From Gammaproteobacteria bacterium (lineage in GTDB: Bacteria; Pseudomonadota; Gammaproteobacteria; Competibacterales; Competibacteraceae), in the NCBI GenBank assembly GCA_020047885.1, contig JAIFNF010000257.1:1-9267 (forward strand): a stretch of DNA of 9,267 bases, given 5' to 3'. The first letter of the stretch is position 1. Every line of letters begins with the position of its first letter. A model generated the notes under the pieces. It searched no databases. It was not told where the DNA came from and was given only the letters and a program-made list of their open reading frames with translations. Made by a program: the position numbers and the translations under genes. This document shows, piece by piece, positions 1 through 7,001 of the stretch.

Positions 1-51
1 GCAGCACTGAACATTCTCCGTATGGGGCATCATACGCTGGCTCTGAAGTGA
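1..51 (+). CDS. tnpB: TnpB (IS200/IS605 OrfB) C-terminal end, cut by window edge
   Basis: Reading from base 1 gives AALNILRMGHHTLALK followed by TGA at 49-51. The pattern Ala-Ala-Leu-Asn-Ile-Leu-Arg plus a short polar tail is the usual C-terminus of TnpB/OrfB proteins of IS200/IS605-type elements, the RNA-guided nucleases related to Cas12. Only 16 codons are visible, so the RuvC and zinc-finger regions cannot be checked. The call is supported by the element-type right end that follows directly. The stop codon overlaps a GTG at 48-50 that opens the next reading frame (GTGA overlap), probably by chance. Integrity of the rest of the gene is unknown. Confidence 0.75.
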   Translation, partial: AALNILRMGHHTLALK

Positions 52-90
52 GTCAGGAATCCCCGTCCTTTAGGGCGGGGAGGATGTCAA
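52..90 (+). mobile_element. Right end of an IS200/IS605-type (TnpB) element
   Basis: Directly after the TnpB stop comes a hairpin at 61-80: arms CCCCGTCCT and AGGGCGGGG with one T/G mismatch (a G-U wobble in RNA), followed by AGGATGTCAA to position 90. A GC hairpin of this form with the GGATGTCAA tail is, from general knowledge, a very common right end of TnpB-carrying elements. These elements have no terminal inverted repeats; the subterminal hairpin is the recognition structure for single-strand transposition. The exact boundary near 90 is inferred from the tail motif and from receptor coding resuming just after it. Confidence 0.75.
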
Positions 91-548
91 AAACGGTCTG
101 GGAGCGCCGCTATTCCGAGAAAGAGCGGATCGGTTTGCAGGTTTATTATCAGTACGAAGATCACGAGGCGCTGCTGGCTCCGTTCCGGTTGGACACAGTC
201 GATGTGGACTTTCAGCACAGTTTCCAGTGGGGCGTGAACTATCGCCACTACCGCGACGAGTTTGATCCCTCCGAATTGATCGTCCTGACCCCGGATTCAC
301 TGTCCGCCGATCTGTTCAGCCTGTTCGCCCAGGATCAGATCGCCTTGTCGGAACGTTGGCAGTTGACGGTCGGCGCCCGCTTGGAGCGGAACGACTACAC
401 CGGCTGGGAATTTCAGCCCAGTGTCCGCCTGCGGTGGAAACCCGATGAGCGCCAACGGGTCTGGGCGGCGGTGTCGCGGGCGGTGCGCACCCCGTCACGA
501 GTCGAGGAAGACGCCCGGATCAATATGGTCACGACACCCCCGGGTGAA
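91..548 (+). pseudogene. TonB-dependent receptor fragment, both ends missing
   Basis: About 150 codons read like the beta-barrel of an outer-membrane TonB-dependent receptor. Alternating aromatic/polar strands include IGLQVYYQYED, WGVNYRHYRDEF, LFAQDQIALSERWQLTVGAR and FQPSVRLRWKP, then WAAVSRAVRTPSR, a typical barrel segment of this family. Intact receptors are about 600-900 residues with an N-terminal signal, TonB box and plug domain, and end in an aromatic residue. All of that is absent. The left break is at the TnpB element end (about 90); the right break lies just after the TTPPG stretch (about 530-548), where the frame continues straight into the YfiR protein. Full-length receptor genes commonly sit upstream of yfiR-like genes, so this is probably the remnant of the original first gene of the operon. 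It cannot form a working receptor. Confidence 0.75.
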
Positions 549-1115
549 ATGGTCGTTTTAGGGCGGCGCTGGCGCATCCGGGTTTGCCGCCTGTTTCTGT
601 GCCTGACGCCGGCCGGATGGCCGCTGACCGCATCGACCCTGTCGGCGGATGAATACGCCATTAAAGCCGCCTATCTGTACAACTTCGCCAAGTGCGTGGA
701 ATGGCCGCCGAAGGCGTTCGCCACATCCAACAATCCGCTGCTGATCTGCGTGATCGGCGATAACCCGTTTGGCGATGCGCTGACCAACTTGCGTGGCAAA
801 CGGGTCGGCCATCACCCGGTGACCGTGCCGGAACTGTCCACCGGTGCGGATGCGCCATGCTGCCATATTGTCTTTATCGCCCGTTCCCAGCAATCCCGCC
901 TGAAAAGCCTGCTGACCACCCTCGGCAGCCGCCCAGTCTTGACGGTCAGCGACATCGAAAATTTTACCCAGGCCGGCGGCATCATCGGCCTGACCGAAGT
1001 CGAGCAGCGCATTCAATTCGTCATCAACGCCGCTGCGGTGCGCCGCGCTGGCCTCACCCTCAGTTCGCAACTACTCAAACTGGCGACAATGGTCGACGAT
1101 AATGGAGGACTTTGA
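549..1115 (+). CDS. yfiR: YfiR family (DUF4154) periplasmic regulator
   Basis: This 188-residue protein carries the YfiR/DUF4154 pattern: [14 protein letters not shown] (residues 40-53), [12 protein letters not shown] (64-75), CHIVFIARS (105-113), PVLTVSD (129-135), [18 protein letters not shown] (143-160) and a C-terminal [13 protein letters not shown]. In Pseudomonas, YfiR is a periplasmic repressor of the CHASE8-type diguanylate cyclase YfiN. Here the gene ends 4 bases before a kinase with a CHASE8-like sensor, its likely partner. The N-terminus (arginine-rich, then a short hydrophobic stretch ending near ASTLSA) looks like a modest signal peptide. Start ATG 549 is the last in-frame ATG before the conserved domain, but it has no good ribosome site, and the frame stays open upstream to GTG 48 through the receptor remnant. 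The native start may therefore have been lost or the product may be a fusion. C67 and C104/C105 may correspond to a disulfide pair of Pseudomonas YfiR. Confidence 0.85.
   Translation: MVVLGRRWRIRVCRLFLCLTPAGWPLTASTLSADEYAIKAAYLYNFAKCVEWPPKAFATSNNPLLICVIGDNPFGDALTNLRGKRVGHHPVTVPELSTGADAPCCHIVFIARSQQSRLKSLLTTLGSRPVLTVSDIENFTQAGGIIGLTEVEQRIQFVINAAAVRRAGLTLSSQLLKLATMVDDNGGL
1104..1109 (+). promoter_or_regulatory. Ribosome binding site for hybrid kinase 1
   Basis: GGAGGA lies 10 bases before ATG 1120. It overlaps an in-frame upstream ATG at 1102, which would have no ribosome site of its own and would add MEDFEF. The site therefore favours the 1120 start. It sits inside the last codons of yfiR, consistent with translational coupling. 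Confidence 0.7.
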
Positions 1116-1119
1116 ATTC

Positions 1120-4035
1120 ATGTCCGCGTTTGACAATTGGCCGATTAAATACAAACTGATGGCGGTCATGCTGTTGACCAACGTCCTGGTGTTGCTGGCG
1201 GTCGTCGCCGCGCTGGTGATCAATGAGACCTACACCCTGCGGAGCATGACGCGCAATCAACTGTTGACGCTGGCCGACGTGATCGGCGCGAACACGGCGT
1301 CCGCGCTGTTGTTCAGTGACCTCAAAGCCGCCCGAGAAAATCTCGCGGTACTCCGCGCCAAGCCGGATATCCGCTACGCCACCATCGACAGTCCCGATGA
1401 GCAGATTCTGGCGGATTATCACGCGCCGGGTCTGACAGAAGCGGAGCATCAGCAACTACGTCAGAGTGATAACAACCTGGATCGCCAATTTAACCCGGCG
1501 TCTGACGAGCGGGTTTTTAACAGCACGGATGGCCAGATGATGATGGTGAAGTGGCCGATTCAACAGGATGGCCAGTTGCTGGGTTATCTGGAGATGTACT
1601 CGGATATGCGAGAGTTGACCGAGAATCTACACCGCTACTACTGGATTATTGCCGGGTTGTTGGCCGGATCACTGCTGTTGACGACGCTACTGGCCTCCCG
1701 CTTTCAGCAGGTGATTTCCGGGCCGATTCTGCGCTTGCGGCAAGTCATGGATCGGGTCTCCGGTGCCCGCGATTACACCCTTCGTGCGCCCCGCGACAGC
1801 AACGATGAACTGGGGGCGCTGGTCAACGGCTTCAACGAGATGCTGGCGCAAATTCAGCAGCGTGATGCGGATCTCGCCGACTACAACGCCCGGCTGGCGG
1901 CGGAAGTCACGGAGCGCACGGTAGAACTGTCGGCGGCCAATGCCGAATTGCAGGCGCTGGTGCGGGAATTGAGTGAAGCCAAGGAACGCGCCGAGGCCGC
2001 CAGTCGCGCCAAATCCCAATTCCTGGCGAATATGAGCCACGAAATCCGTACCCCGATGAACGGCATTCTGGGCATGGCCGAGTTGCTGCTCGATACGGAA
2101 CTGCACGCCCGGCAGCGGCGCTTTGCGGAATTGATCCAGCAATCCGGCCTGAGCCTGCTGGAGATTATTAACGATATTCTGGACTTCTCGAAGATTGAAG
2201 CGGGTAAGCTGGAATTAACGATTGTTGATTTTGACGCCCGGACCGTGGTTGAAGAAGTTTCAGCGCTCTTCGCGGAAAGTGCGCAGCGCAAGGGTCTGGA
2301 GCTGATTTGCGCCCTGCCGCCACAGTCATTGGCGGCGCGCGGCGATCCGGTGCGGTTGCGGCAGGTGCTGACCAATTTGGTCGGTAACGCCATCAAGTTC
2401 ACCGAACACGGCGAAGTCATGGTCCGGACGTCGGCTCCGCGTCCTACCGAAACCGGGTTTGAGCTACGCTTTGAGGTGCGCGATACCGGCGTCGGCATTC
2501 CCGAATCGGCGCAGGAGCGCATTTTCAACGCCTTCGATCAACTCGACGGTTCATTGACCCGCCGACATGGTGGCACCGGCCTGGGATTGGCGATTGCCCG
2601 GCAGTTGGTGGATCTCATGGGCGGCGAAATTACGCTGCACAGCGTGCAAGGACAAGGTTCCACCTTTGGCTTTACCATCCCGCTGGAACCGTCGAATCAG
2701 CCGCCCAGCCCACTGGAACCTACGGATCATCTGCGCAACGTGCGCATGCTGGTGGTCGATGACAGCGCCACCAACCGTGAAATCCTGCTGCATCAATTAC
2801 AGGCCTGGGGCATACGCGGTGATAGCGCCGCCGGGGGACGGGAGGCGCTGGAACGCTTGCAAATGGCGCAGGCCATGGGCGATCCCTATGAAATCGCCCT
2901 GCTGGATGGCCTGATGCCGGGGCTGACCGGGCCAGAACTGGCGCTGGCTATCCACGAGAAACCGGAATTGCGCGAGACCCAACTGGTGTTGCTCACCTCG
3001 GTCGTCTTTCAGGGTGAGATGCAGGACAAAGCCCGCCAGGCCGGGGTGGTGCATCAGTTATTCAAGCCGGTGCGCCAATCCTTATTGTGGAGTTGCTTGC
3101 GTCAGTTACTGCAACCGTCGCCGTCGGAAGCCACCGAATCGCCTTCCGCCCGTTCGCTGGAAGTGCGGCGACGTGGAGCGCGGGTGTTGGTGGTGGAGGA
3201 CAATCCGGTCAATCAGGAATTAGCCAAGGCTATGCTGACGCAACTCGGTTGTGTGGTTGAGGTCGCGAATCATGGGCGTCAGGCGGTCGACTGGCTGGAG
3301 CACCATTCCTGCGATCTGGTGTTGATGGATTGCCAGATGCCGGTGATGGATGGCTTTCAGGCGGCAGCAGCGATTCGGGAACGGGAAGTGGGCAGGCTGT
3401 CCCGATTGCCCATCGTCGCGCTGACCGCTCATGCCGTGAGTGGGGATCGGGAGCGCTGCCTGGCAGCGGGTATGGACGATTATTTGACCAAGCCCTTTTC
3501 CCAGGAGGGTCTGGTCAAGATGCTGAATCGCTGGCTGCGAACGCCGGTGGTCAGCGTGCCGACCCCTCCCCCCAACCCCCTCCCACAAGGGGAGGGGGAG
3601 CAGCCCAACGCGCTGTTTCACAAAACTCCCTCCCCCCTTGCGGGGGAGGGCGGGGGTGGGGGGGCGGAAGCGTCCATTGAAGCGATTGATCAGCAGGTGC
3701 TGGAGAAGATTCGCATTCTCGAACGCAAGGGTGCGCCGAATCTGGTCGCCCGGCTGATCGGGTTGTATTTGCGCGACGCGCCGAAGTTGATTAGCCAGAT
3801 GAAACAGGCCGTCGCCGAGGAGGATGACGAAATGCTGCTGACCGCGGCGCATACCCTGAAATCGAGTAGCGCCAATGTAGGCGCAACGTCACTGTATGGC
3901 CTGTGCAAGGAACTGGAAGCGCAGGCGCGTCAGCAGGTGGTGGTGAATCCCCAGGAACAGGTCATGGCTATCGAACACCTGTTTATGGCGGCACAGGCCA
4001 TTTTGCGGCGGGAATTACCAACGAGCAGTCAATGA
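1120..4035 (+). CDS. Hybrid sensor kinase: CHASE8-like/HAMP/HK/REC/REC/HPt
   Basis: A 971-residue inner-membrane hybrid kinase. Domains in order: membrane helix 13-34; periplasmic domain about 35-172 resembling CHASE8, the YfiN sensor type ([17 protein letters not shown], then IRYATID); second helix 173-194; HAMP 195-248; coiled coil 250-300; HisKA with H-box [12 protein letters not shown] (phospho-His H307); HATPase with N-box NLVGN (N423), DTGVGI and GGTGLGL; receiver 1 (D547/D548, D596, K649); receiver 2 (E693/D694, D737, T769, K791); and a C-terminal HPt with [11 protein letters not shown] (H911). All phosphotransfer residues are present, so an internal His-Asp-His relay is possible. The linker between receiver 2 and HPt (about 815-849) is encoded by an inserted palindromic repeat. 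Kinase core and receiver 2 closely match the kinase at 4925. Adjacency to yfiR suggests YfiR binds or represses the periplasmic domain (inference). No DNA-binding or GGDEF output is fused. Confidence 0.92.
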   Translation: MSAFDNWPIKYKLMAVMLLTNVLVLLAVVAALVINETYTLRSMTRNQLLTLADVIGANTASALLFSDLKAARENLAVLRAKPDIRYATIDSPDEQILADYHAPGLTEAEHQQLRQSDNNLDRQFNPASDERVFNSTDGQMMMVKWPIQQDGQLLGYLEMYSDMRELTENLHRYYWIIAGLLAGSLLLTTLLASRFQQVISGPILRLRQVMDRVSGARDYTLRAPRDSNDELGALVNGFNEMLAQIQQRDADLADYNARLAAEVTERTVELSAANAELQALVRELSEAKERAEAASRAKSQFLANMSHEIRTPMNGILGMAELLLDTELHARQRRFAELIQQSGLSLLEIINDILDFSKIEAGKLELTIVDFDARTVVEEVSALFAESAQRKGLELICALPPQSLAARGDPVRLRQVLTNLVGNAIKFTEHGEVMVRTSAPRPTETGFELRFEVRDTGVGIPESAQERIFNAFDQLDGSLTRRHGGTGLGLAIARQLVDLMGGEITLHSVQGQGSTFGFTIPLEPSNQPPSPLEPTDHLRNVRMLVVDDSATNREILLHQLQAWGIRGDSAAGGREALERLQMAQAMGDPYEIALLDGLMPGLTGPELALAIHEKPELRETQLVLLTSVVFQGEMQDKARQAGVVHQLFKPVRQSLLWSCLRQLLQPSPSEATESPSARSLEVRRRGARVLVVEDNPVNQELAKAMLTQLGCVVEVANHGRQAVDWLEHHSCDLVLMDCQMPVMDGFQAAAAIREREVGRLSRLPIVALTAHAVSGDRERCLAAGMDDYLTKPFSQEGLVKMLNRWLRTPVVSVPTPPPNPLPQGEGEQPNALFHKTPSPLAGEGGGGGAEASIEAIDQQVLEKIRILERKGAPNLVARLIGLYLRDAPKLISQMKQAVAEEDDEMLLTAAHTLKSSSANVGATSLYGLCKELEAQARQQVVVNPQEQVMAIEHLFMAAQAILRRELPTSSQ
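3561..3665 (+). repeat. GC-rich palindromic repeat inserted in kinase 1 coding sequence
   Basis: The two halves are inverted relative to each other: a C-run arm at 3561-3584 (CCCCTCCCCCCAACCCCC core) pairs with a G-run arm at about 3642-3665. Each half also folds locally: CCCCTCCC/GGGGAGGGG at about 3577-3598 and CCCTCCCCCC/GGGGGAGGG at about 3628-3650. Translated, it gives [10 protein letters not shown] and [13 protein letters not shown]. These strings are familiar to me from translations of dispersed palindromic repeats in many proteobacterial genomes, usually found between genes. Here it is in frame and has no stop codon. It falls in a flexible linker, which explains why it is tolerated. 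Confidence 0.75.
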
Positions 4036-4067
4036 CGCTGAGTCACGGTAAGGTCAATCTTCAACCC

Positions 4068-4073
4068 AAGGAG
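4068..4073 (+). promoter_or_regulatory. Ribosome binding site for the PstS-like gene
   Basis: AAGGAG lies 5 bases before ATG 4079. A GTG at 4076 in the same frame is only 2 bases away, so ATG 4079 is the better start. The rest of the 43-base gap between kinase 1 and this gene (4036-4078) shows no convincing terminator or promoter. Confidence 0.65.
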
Positions 4074-4078
4074 TTGTG

Positions 4079-4903
4079 ATGCTTCCAACATCAATCACGA
4101 GCCGCGCCATCCTGCTAGCCGCGCTCTTCAGCGGATGGACGCCAATTGCTGGCGCTGCGGAAGAACTCAAAATCGGCGGTACGGGCAACGCGCTGGGGAC
4201 GATGCAACGGCTGGCCGACGCCTTTAACCAGCAAAATCCCGACGTGAAAGCCACGGTGTTACCCAGTATGGGCAGCAGCGGCGCGGTCAAAGCGGTTCCC
4301 AAGGGCGCTATCGACATCGGCCTGAGTTCGCGGGATCTGACCGACGCCGAACGGCAGAGCGGCGCGGTCTCGGTCGAATATGCCCGGACTCCGCTGGTGT
4401 TTGCCGTAGCCACGACGACCAAAACCACCGCCATCACCCTGGATCAAGTCGCTGATCTGTATTCGGGCCAATTGCTGAACTGGCCAGAGGGCGGCGGGCA
4501 GATTCGTCCGGTGTTGCGCCAGCCCGGCGATGACAACACCCGCCAGGTGCGGGATATGTCCCCGGCGCTCGATCAGGCCATGACCCTGGCGGAGAAACGG
4601 CCGGGAATGCCCTTCGCGGTGACCGATCAGGACGCCGCTGACAAGATCGGCAGCATCCCCGGTGCGATTGGCGTGACCACGCTGGCCTTGATGCTCTCGG
4701 AAAACCGACCCCTGCGCGCCCTGACGCTGGATGGTGTGGAACCCACTGCGGAAAACGCCGCCGCGGGTCGCTATCCTTACTACAAGCGCCTGTTCCTGAT
4801 CACGCGGGCTAACCCCCCGGCCAAGGTTCAACAGTTTAAGGCGTTCCTGATTGCTCCCACGGGACGCGATATCCTGACCGGTGCCGGTCACTGGATCCCC
4901 TGA
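4079..4903 (+). CDS. Secreted PstS-like substrate-binding protein
   Basis: A 274-residue periplasmic binding protein of the PstS-like fold (COG0226 type). A signal peptide occupies about 1-26 (hydrophobic ILLAALFSGW, cleavage likely after AGA before AEEL). The mature protein begins with strand LKIGGTG, then has GSSGAVKAVPKGAIDIGLSSRDL (65-87), the phosphate-loop-like segment typical of the family, an IGSIPGAIGVT segment (190-200) and GRYPYYKRLFLIT (230-242). Length is slightly below that of classic PstS. No pstC, pstA, pstB or other ABC transporter genes are nearby. Instead it sits 43 bases after one sensor kinase and 21 bases before another, which suggests a sensory role, presenting a bound anion to a kinase as binding proteins do in other two-component systems. 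The ligand is unknown; phosphate is only the family default. There is no lipobox, so it is probably soluble. Confidence 0.85.
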   Translation: MLPTSITSRAILLAALFSGWTPIAGAAEELKIGGTGNALGTMQRLADAFNQQNPDVKATVLPSMGSSGAVKAVPKGAIDIGLSSRDLTDAERQSGAVSVEYARTPLVFAVATTTKTTAITLDQVADLYSGQLLNWPEGGGQIRPVLRQPGDDNTRQVRDMSPALDQAMTLAEKRPGMPFAVTDQDAADKIGSIPGAIGVTTLALMLSENRPLRALTLDGVEPTAENAAAGRYPYYKRLFLITRANPPAKVQQFKAFLIAPTGRDILTGAGHWIP

Positions 4904-4924
4904 ATTCGCAGACGACGCGCCTTA

Positions 4925-6991
4925 ATGACTTCCCGCGACGACCAGATTGCCTCGATCATCAACCGGACGGCGCTGATTGTGGCGCTGCTGGTGACCCTCG
5001 CCCTGCCACTCGGCTACGGCATGGTCGCCTTCAACGACCTCAGCGCCGCCCTGGCGTTCAAGGCGCGGGTCAAGGCGACCGCCTTCAGTACGCTGATTAC
5101 CGGCAATCCCGAGTTGTGGATGTACGCCGAAAATCGGATGCAGGGGCTGTTGATGCGCGAACCGGTCCCGCTGGAAACGGAATGGGCGCAGGTTTATGAC
5201 GAGCAGGGCGTACTGATTACGCAAACCGGCCAACCGCCCGCGTCGCCACTATTGAGCCGGAGTTATCCCCTGTACGACGCTACGCGCATCGCCGGCCGTA
5301 TTGAGGTCAGCGACTCCTTGCGCAGCCTGATCCAGGGCGCGGTCATCGCCACGTTGATCGGTCTCGCGCTGGGTGCCTCGGTATTCATGGCCTTCAGGGT
5401 CGTCTCCCTGCGGGCGCTGCGGCGGGTGACGCAAGCGCTGGTCAACAGTGAAACGGCCTACCGAAATCTCGTCGAATTATCCCCCGATGCGCTGTGCATC
5501 AGTTGCGACGAAAAAATTGTGTACCTCAACGCCGCCGCCGTCCGCCTGGTCGGGGCGGATTCCCTGGACGCGCTGCTGGGTACTTCCATTTGGGACTATC
5601 TGCATCCCAAAGCTCGGATCCGGGTTCGGGAACGGTTGGGGGACATTTTGGCCGAACAGTGCGCCGCGCCCTTTCTGGAAGAACGCTGTCTGCGGCGCGA
5701 CGGCACGGTTTTTCCGGTGGAAATCGCCGCCGCCCCGTTTATTTACAACGGACGCCCGGCGCTGCAGATCATCGTCCACGATCTGACCGAGCGGAAGCGC
5801 ATGGAAGAAGCCCGTCAGGCGCGGGACGCTGCCGAGGCGGCCAGTCAGGCCAAGTCGCGGTTTCTGGCGAATATGAGCCATGAAATCCGCACCCCGATGA
5901 ATGGCGTTCTCGGCATGACCGAGTTGTTGCTGAATACCGAATTGCACCCCAGTCAGCGGCGCTTTGCTGAATTGATCCAGCAATCTGGCCGCAGTTTGCT
6001 GGAGATCATCAATGACATTCTGGATTTTTCCCGGATTGAAGCCGGCAAGCTGGAACTGAATCGCGTCGATTTTGACATCCGCCGGGTGGTGCAGGACATC
6101 GCCGGGCTGTTTGCCGAGCATGCCCAGCGCAAGGGTCTGGAACTGATCTGTGCGCTGCCGCCGCAGTCGTTGGCGGTCCAGGGCGATCCGGTGCGGCTGC
6201 GTCAGGTGCTGACTAACCTAGTCGGCAACGCCCTCAAATTCACCGAGCGGGGTGAAGTGATGATCCGGGTCGCTGCGCCGCGTCTCACCGCAACCGGCCT
6301 CGAGGTGCGCTTTGAAGTGCGTGATACTGGGGCGGGCATTGCCGAAGCCGCGCAGGAGCGGATTTTCAATGCCTTCGATCAGGCCGACAACTCCCTGACT
6401 CGTCGGCATGGCGGTACCGGGCTGGGTCTGGCCATCGCCCGGCAACTGGTGGGATTGATGGGCGGGGCGCTGACCGTGCAGAGTCGGGCCGGGCAGGGCG
6501 CGACATTTCACTTTACCCTGCCGCTGCGCCCGGCGATTGACGCCGTGGCCTCAGTCCGGCGGCCGCCCGATCCGGAGCCGCCCCTACTGGCGCGACCGGG
6601 TGCCCGAGTGTTGCTGGTCGAGGATAATGCCGTGAATCAGGAATTGGCTCAGGTGATGCTGATCCAGCTCGGCTGTATCGTGACGGTCGCCCAACATGGA
6701 CGGGAAGCCCTCAACTGGTTGGAGCACCAGACCTGCGATCTGGTGCTCATGGACTGTCAGATGCCGGTCATGGACGGCTTTCAGGCGACGGCGCTGATTC
6801 GCCGGCGGGAACAGCGCGAAGCCATGACCACCCGGTTGCCCGTCGTAGCGCTAACCGCTCATGCGGTCAGTGGCGACCGGGAACGCTGTCTGGCGGCGGG
6901 TATGGATGATTATCTGAGTAAACCCTTTTCGCAGGAGGCACTGGTGAATGTACTGAATCGCTGGTTGCCCACCCCCCACCAAAACGGTTAG
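4925..6991 (+). CDS. Hybrid sensor kinase: periplasmic sensor/PAS/HK/REC
   Basis: A 688-residue membrane hybrid kinase. Helix 1 is about 16-38, a small extracytoplasmic domain is about 39-135 (ending [20 protein letters not shown]), and helix 2 is about 136-158. These are followed by PAS (173-290, [12 protein letters not shown] to [10 protein letters not shown]), a short coiled coil, HisKA with [12 protein letters not shown] (H319), HATPase (N435, DTGAGI, GGTGLGL) and one receiver (E566/D567, D610, T644, K666). It stops right after the receiver and has no HPt, so phosphate from D610 must go to a separate HPt; the HPt domains of the kinases at 1120 and 7002 are candidates. Kinase core and receiver are close copies of those in the 1120 kinase. 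The start ATG 4925 has no clear Shine-Dalgarno, but later starts would cut into the first helix. It lies 21 bases after the binding-protein gene, so translational coupling is likely and that protein may be its ligand receptor (inference). Confidence 0.9.
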   Translation: MTSRDDQIASIINRTALIVALLVTLALPLGYGMVAFNDLSAALAFKARVKATAFSTLITGNPELWMYAENRMQGLLMREPVPLETEWAQVYDEQGVLITQTGQPPASPLLSRSYPLYDATRIAGRIEVSDSLRSLIQGAVIATLIGLALGASVFMAFRVVSLRALRRVTQALVNSETAYRNLVELSPDALCISCDEKIVYLNAAAVRLVGADSLDALLGTSIWDYLHPKARIRVRERLGDILAEQCAAPFLEERCLRRDGTVFPVEIAAAPFIYNGRPALQIIVHDLTERKRMEEARQARDAAEAASQAKSRFLANMSHEIRTPMNGVLGMTELLLNTELHPSQRRFAELIQQSGRSLLEIINDILDFSRIEAGKLELNRVDFDIRRVVQDIAGLFAEHAQRKGLELICALPPQSLAVQGDPVRLRQVLTNLVGNALKFTERGEVMIRVAAPRLTATGLEVRFEVRDTGAGIAEAAQERIFNAFDQADNSLTRRHGGTGLGLAIARQLVGLMGGALTVQSRAGQGATFHFTLPLRPAIDAVASVRRPPDPEPPLLARPGARVLLVEDNAVNQELAQVMLIQLGCIVTVAQHGREALNWLEHQTCDLVLMDCQMPVMDGFQATALIRRREQREAMTTRLPVVALTAHAVSGDRERCLAAGMDDYLSKPFSQEALVNVLNRWLPTPHQNG

Positions 6992-7001
6992 AGGCGATAG
7001 C

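Larger units (their letters stand above)
1..110 (+). ncRNA. Putative omega/reRNA 3' part with guide at about 91-110
   Basis: In TnpB systems the guide RNA is made from the 3' end of tnpB plus the right end of the element, and the flanking DNA just outside the element supplies the guide of roughly 16-20 bases. Here the scaffold would include the hairpin at 61-80 and the tail to 90, and the guide would begin at about 91 (AAACGGTCTGGGAGCG). The RNA probably starts upstream of this window. This rests on analogy to characterised TnpB elements and on recognising the right end; no transcript start or processing site can be seen. Confidence 0.4.

Noticed and set aside
221..250. Small in-frame deletion in the receptor between FQW and GVNY
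   Set aside because: The join looks short for a barrel turn of this family, but without an orthologue to align it cannot be separated from natural variation.
1102..1119. Upstream start for kinase 1 at ATG 1102
   Set aside because: The GGAGGA ribosome site lies inside this extension and is spaced correctly for ATG 1120, giving the natural [14 protein letters not shown] start.
1881..2528. Long minus-strand open frame opposite kinase 1 (215 codons)
   Set aside because: It is antisense to the conserved kinase core, has no recognisable domain or ribosome site, and reflects GC-rich codon bias.
3561..3665. Rho-independent terminator inside kinase 1
   Set aside because: The hairpins have no following T-run and the frame continues to an intact HPt domain, so a repeat insertion fits better.
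3220..3852. Minus-strand frame containing the strings [12 protein letters not shown] and [12 protein letters not shown]
   Set aside because: These are the reverse translation of the palindromic repeat and the rest is antisense to receiver 2 and HPt; not a gene.
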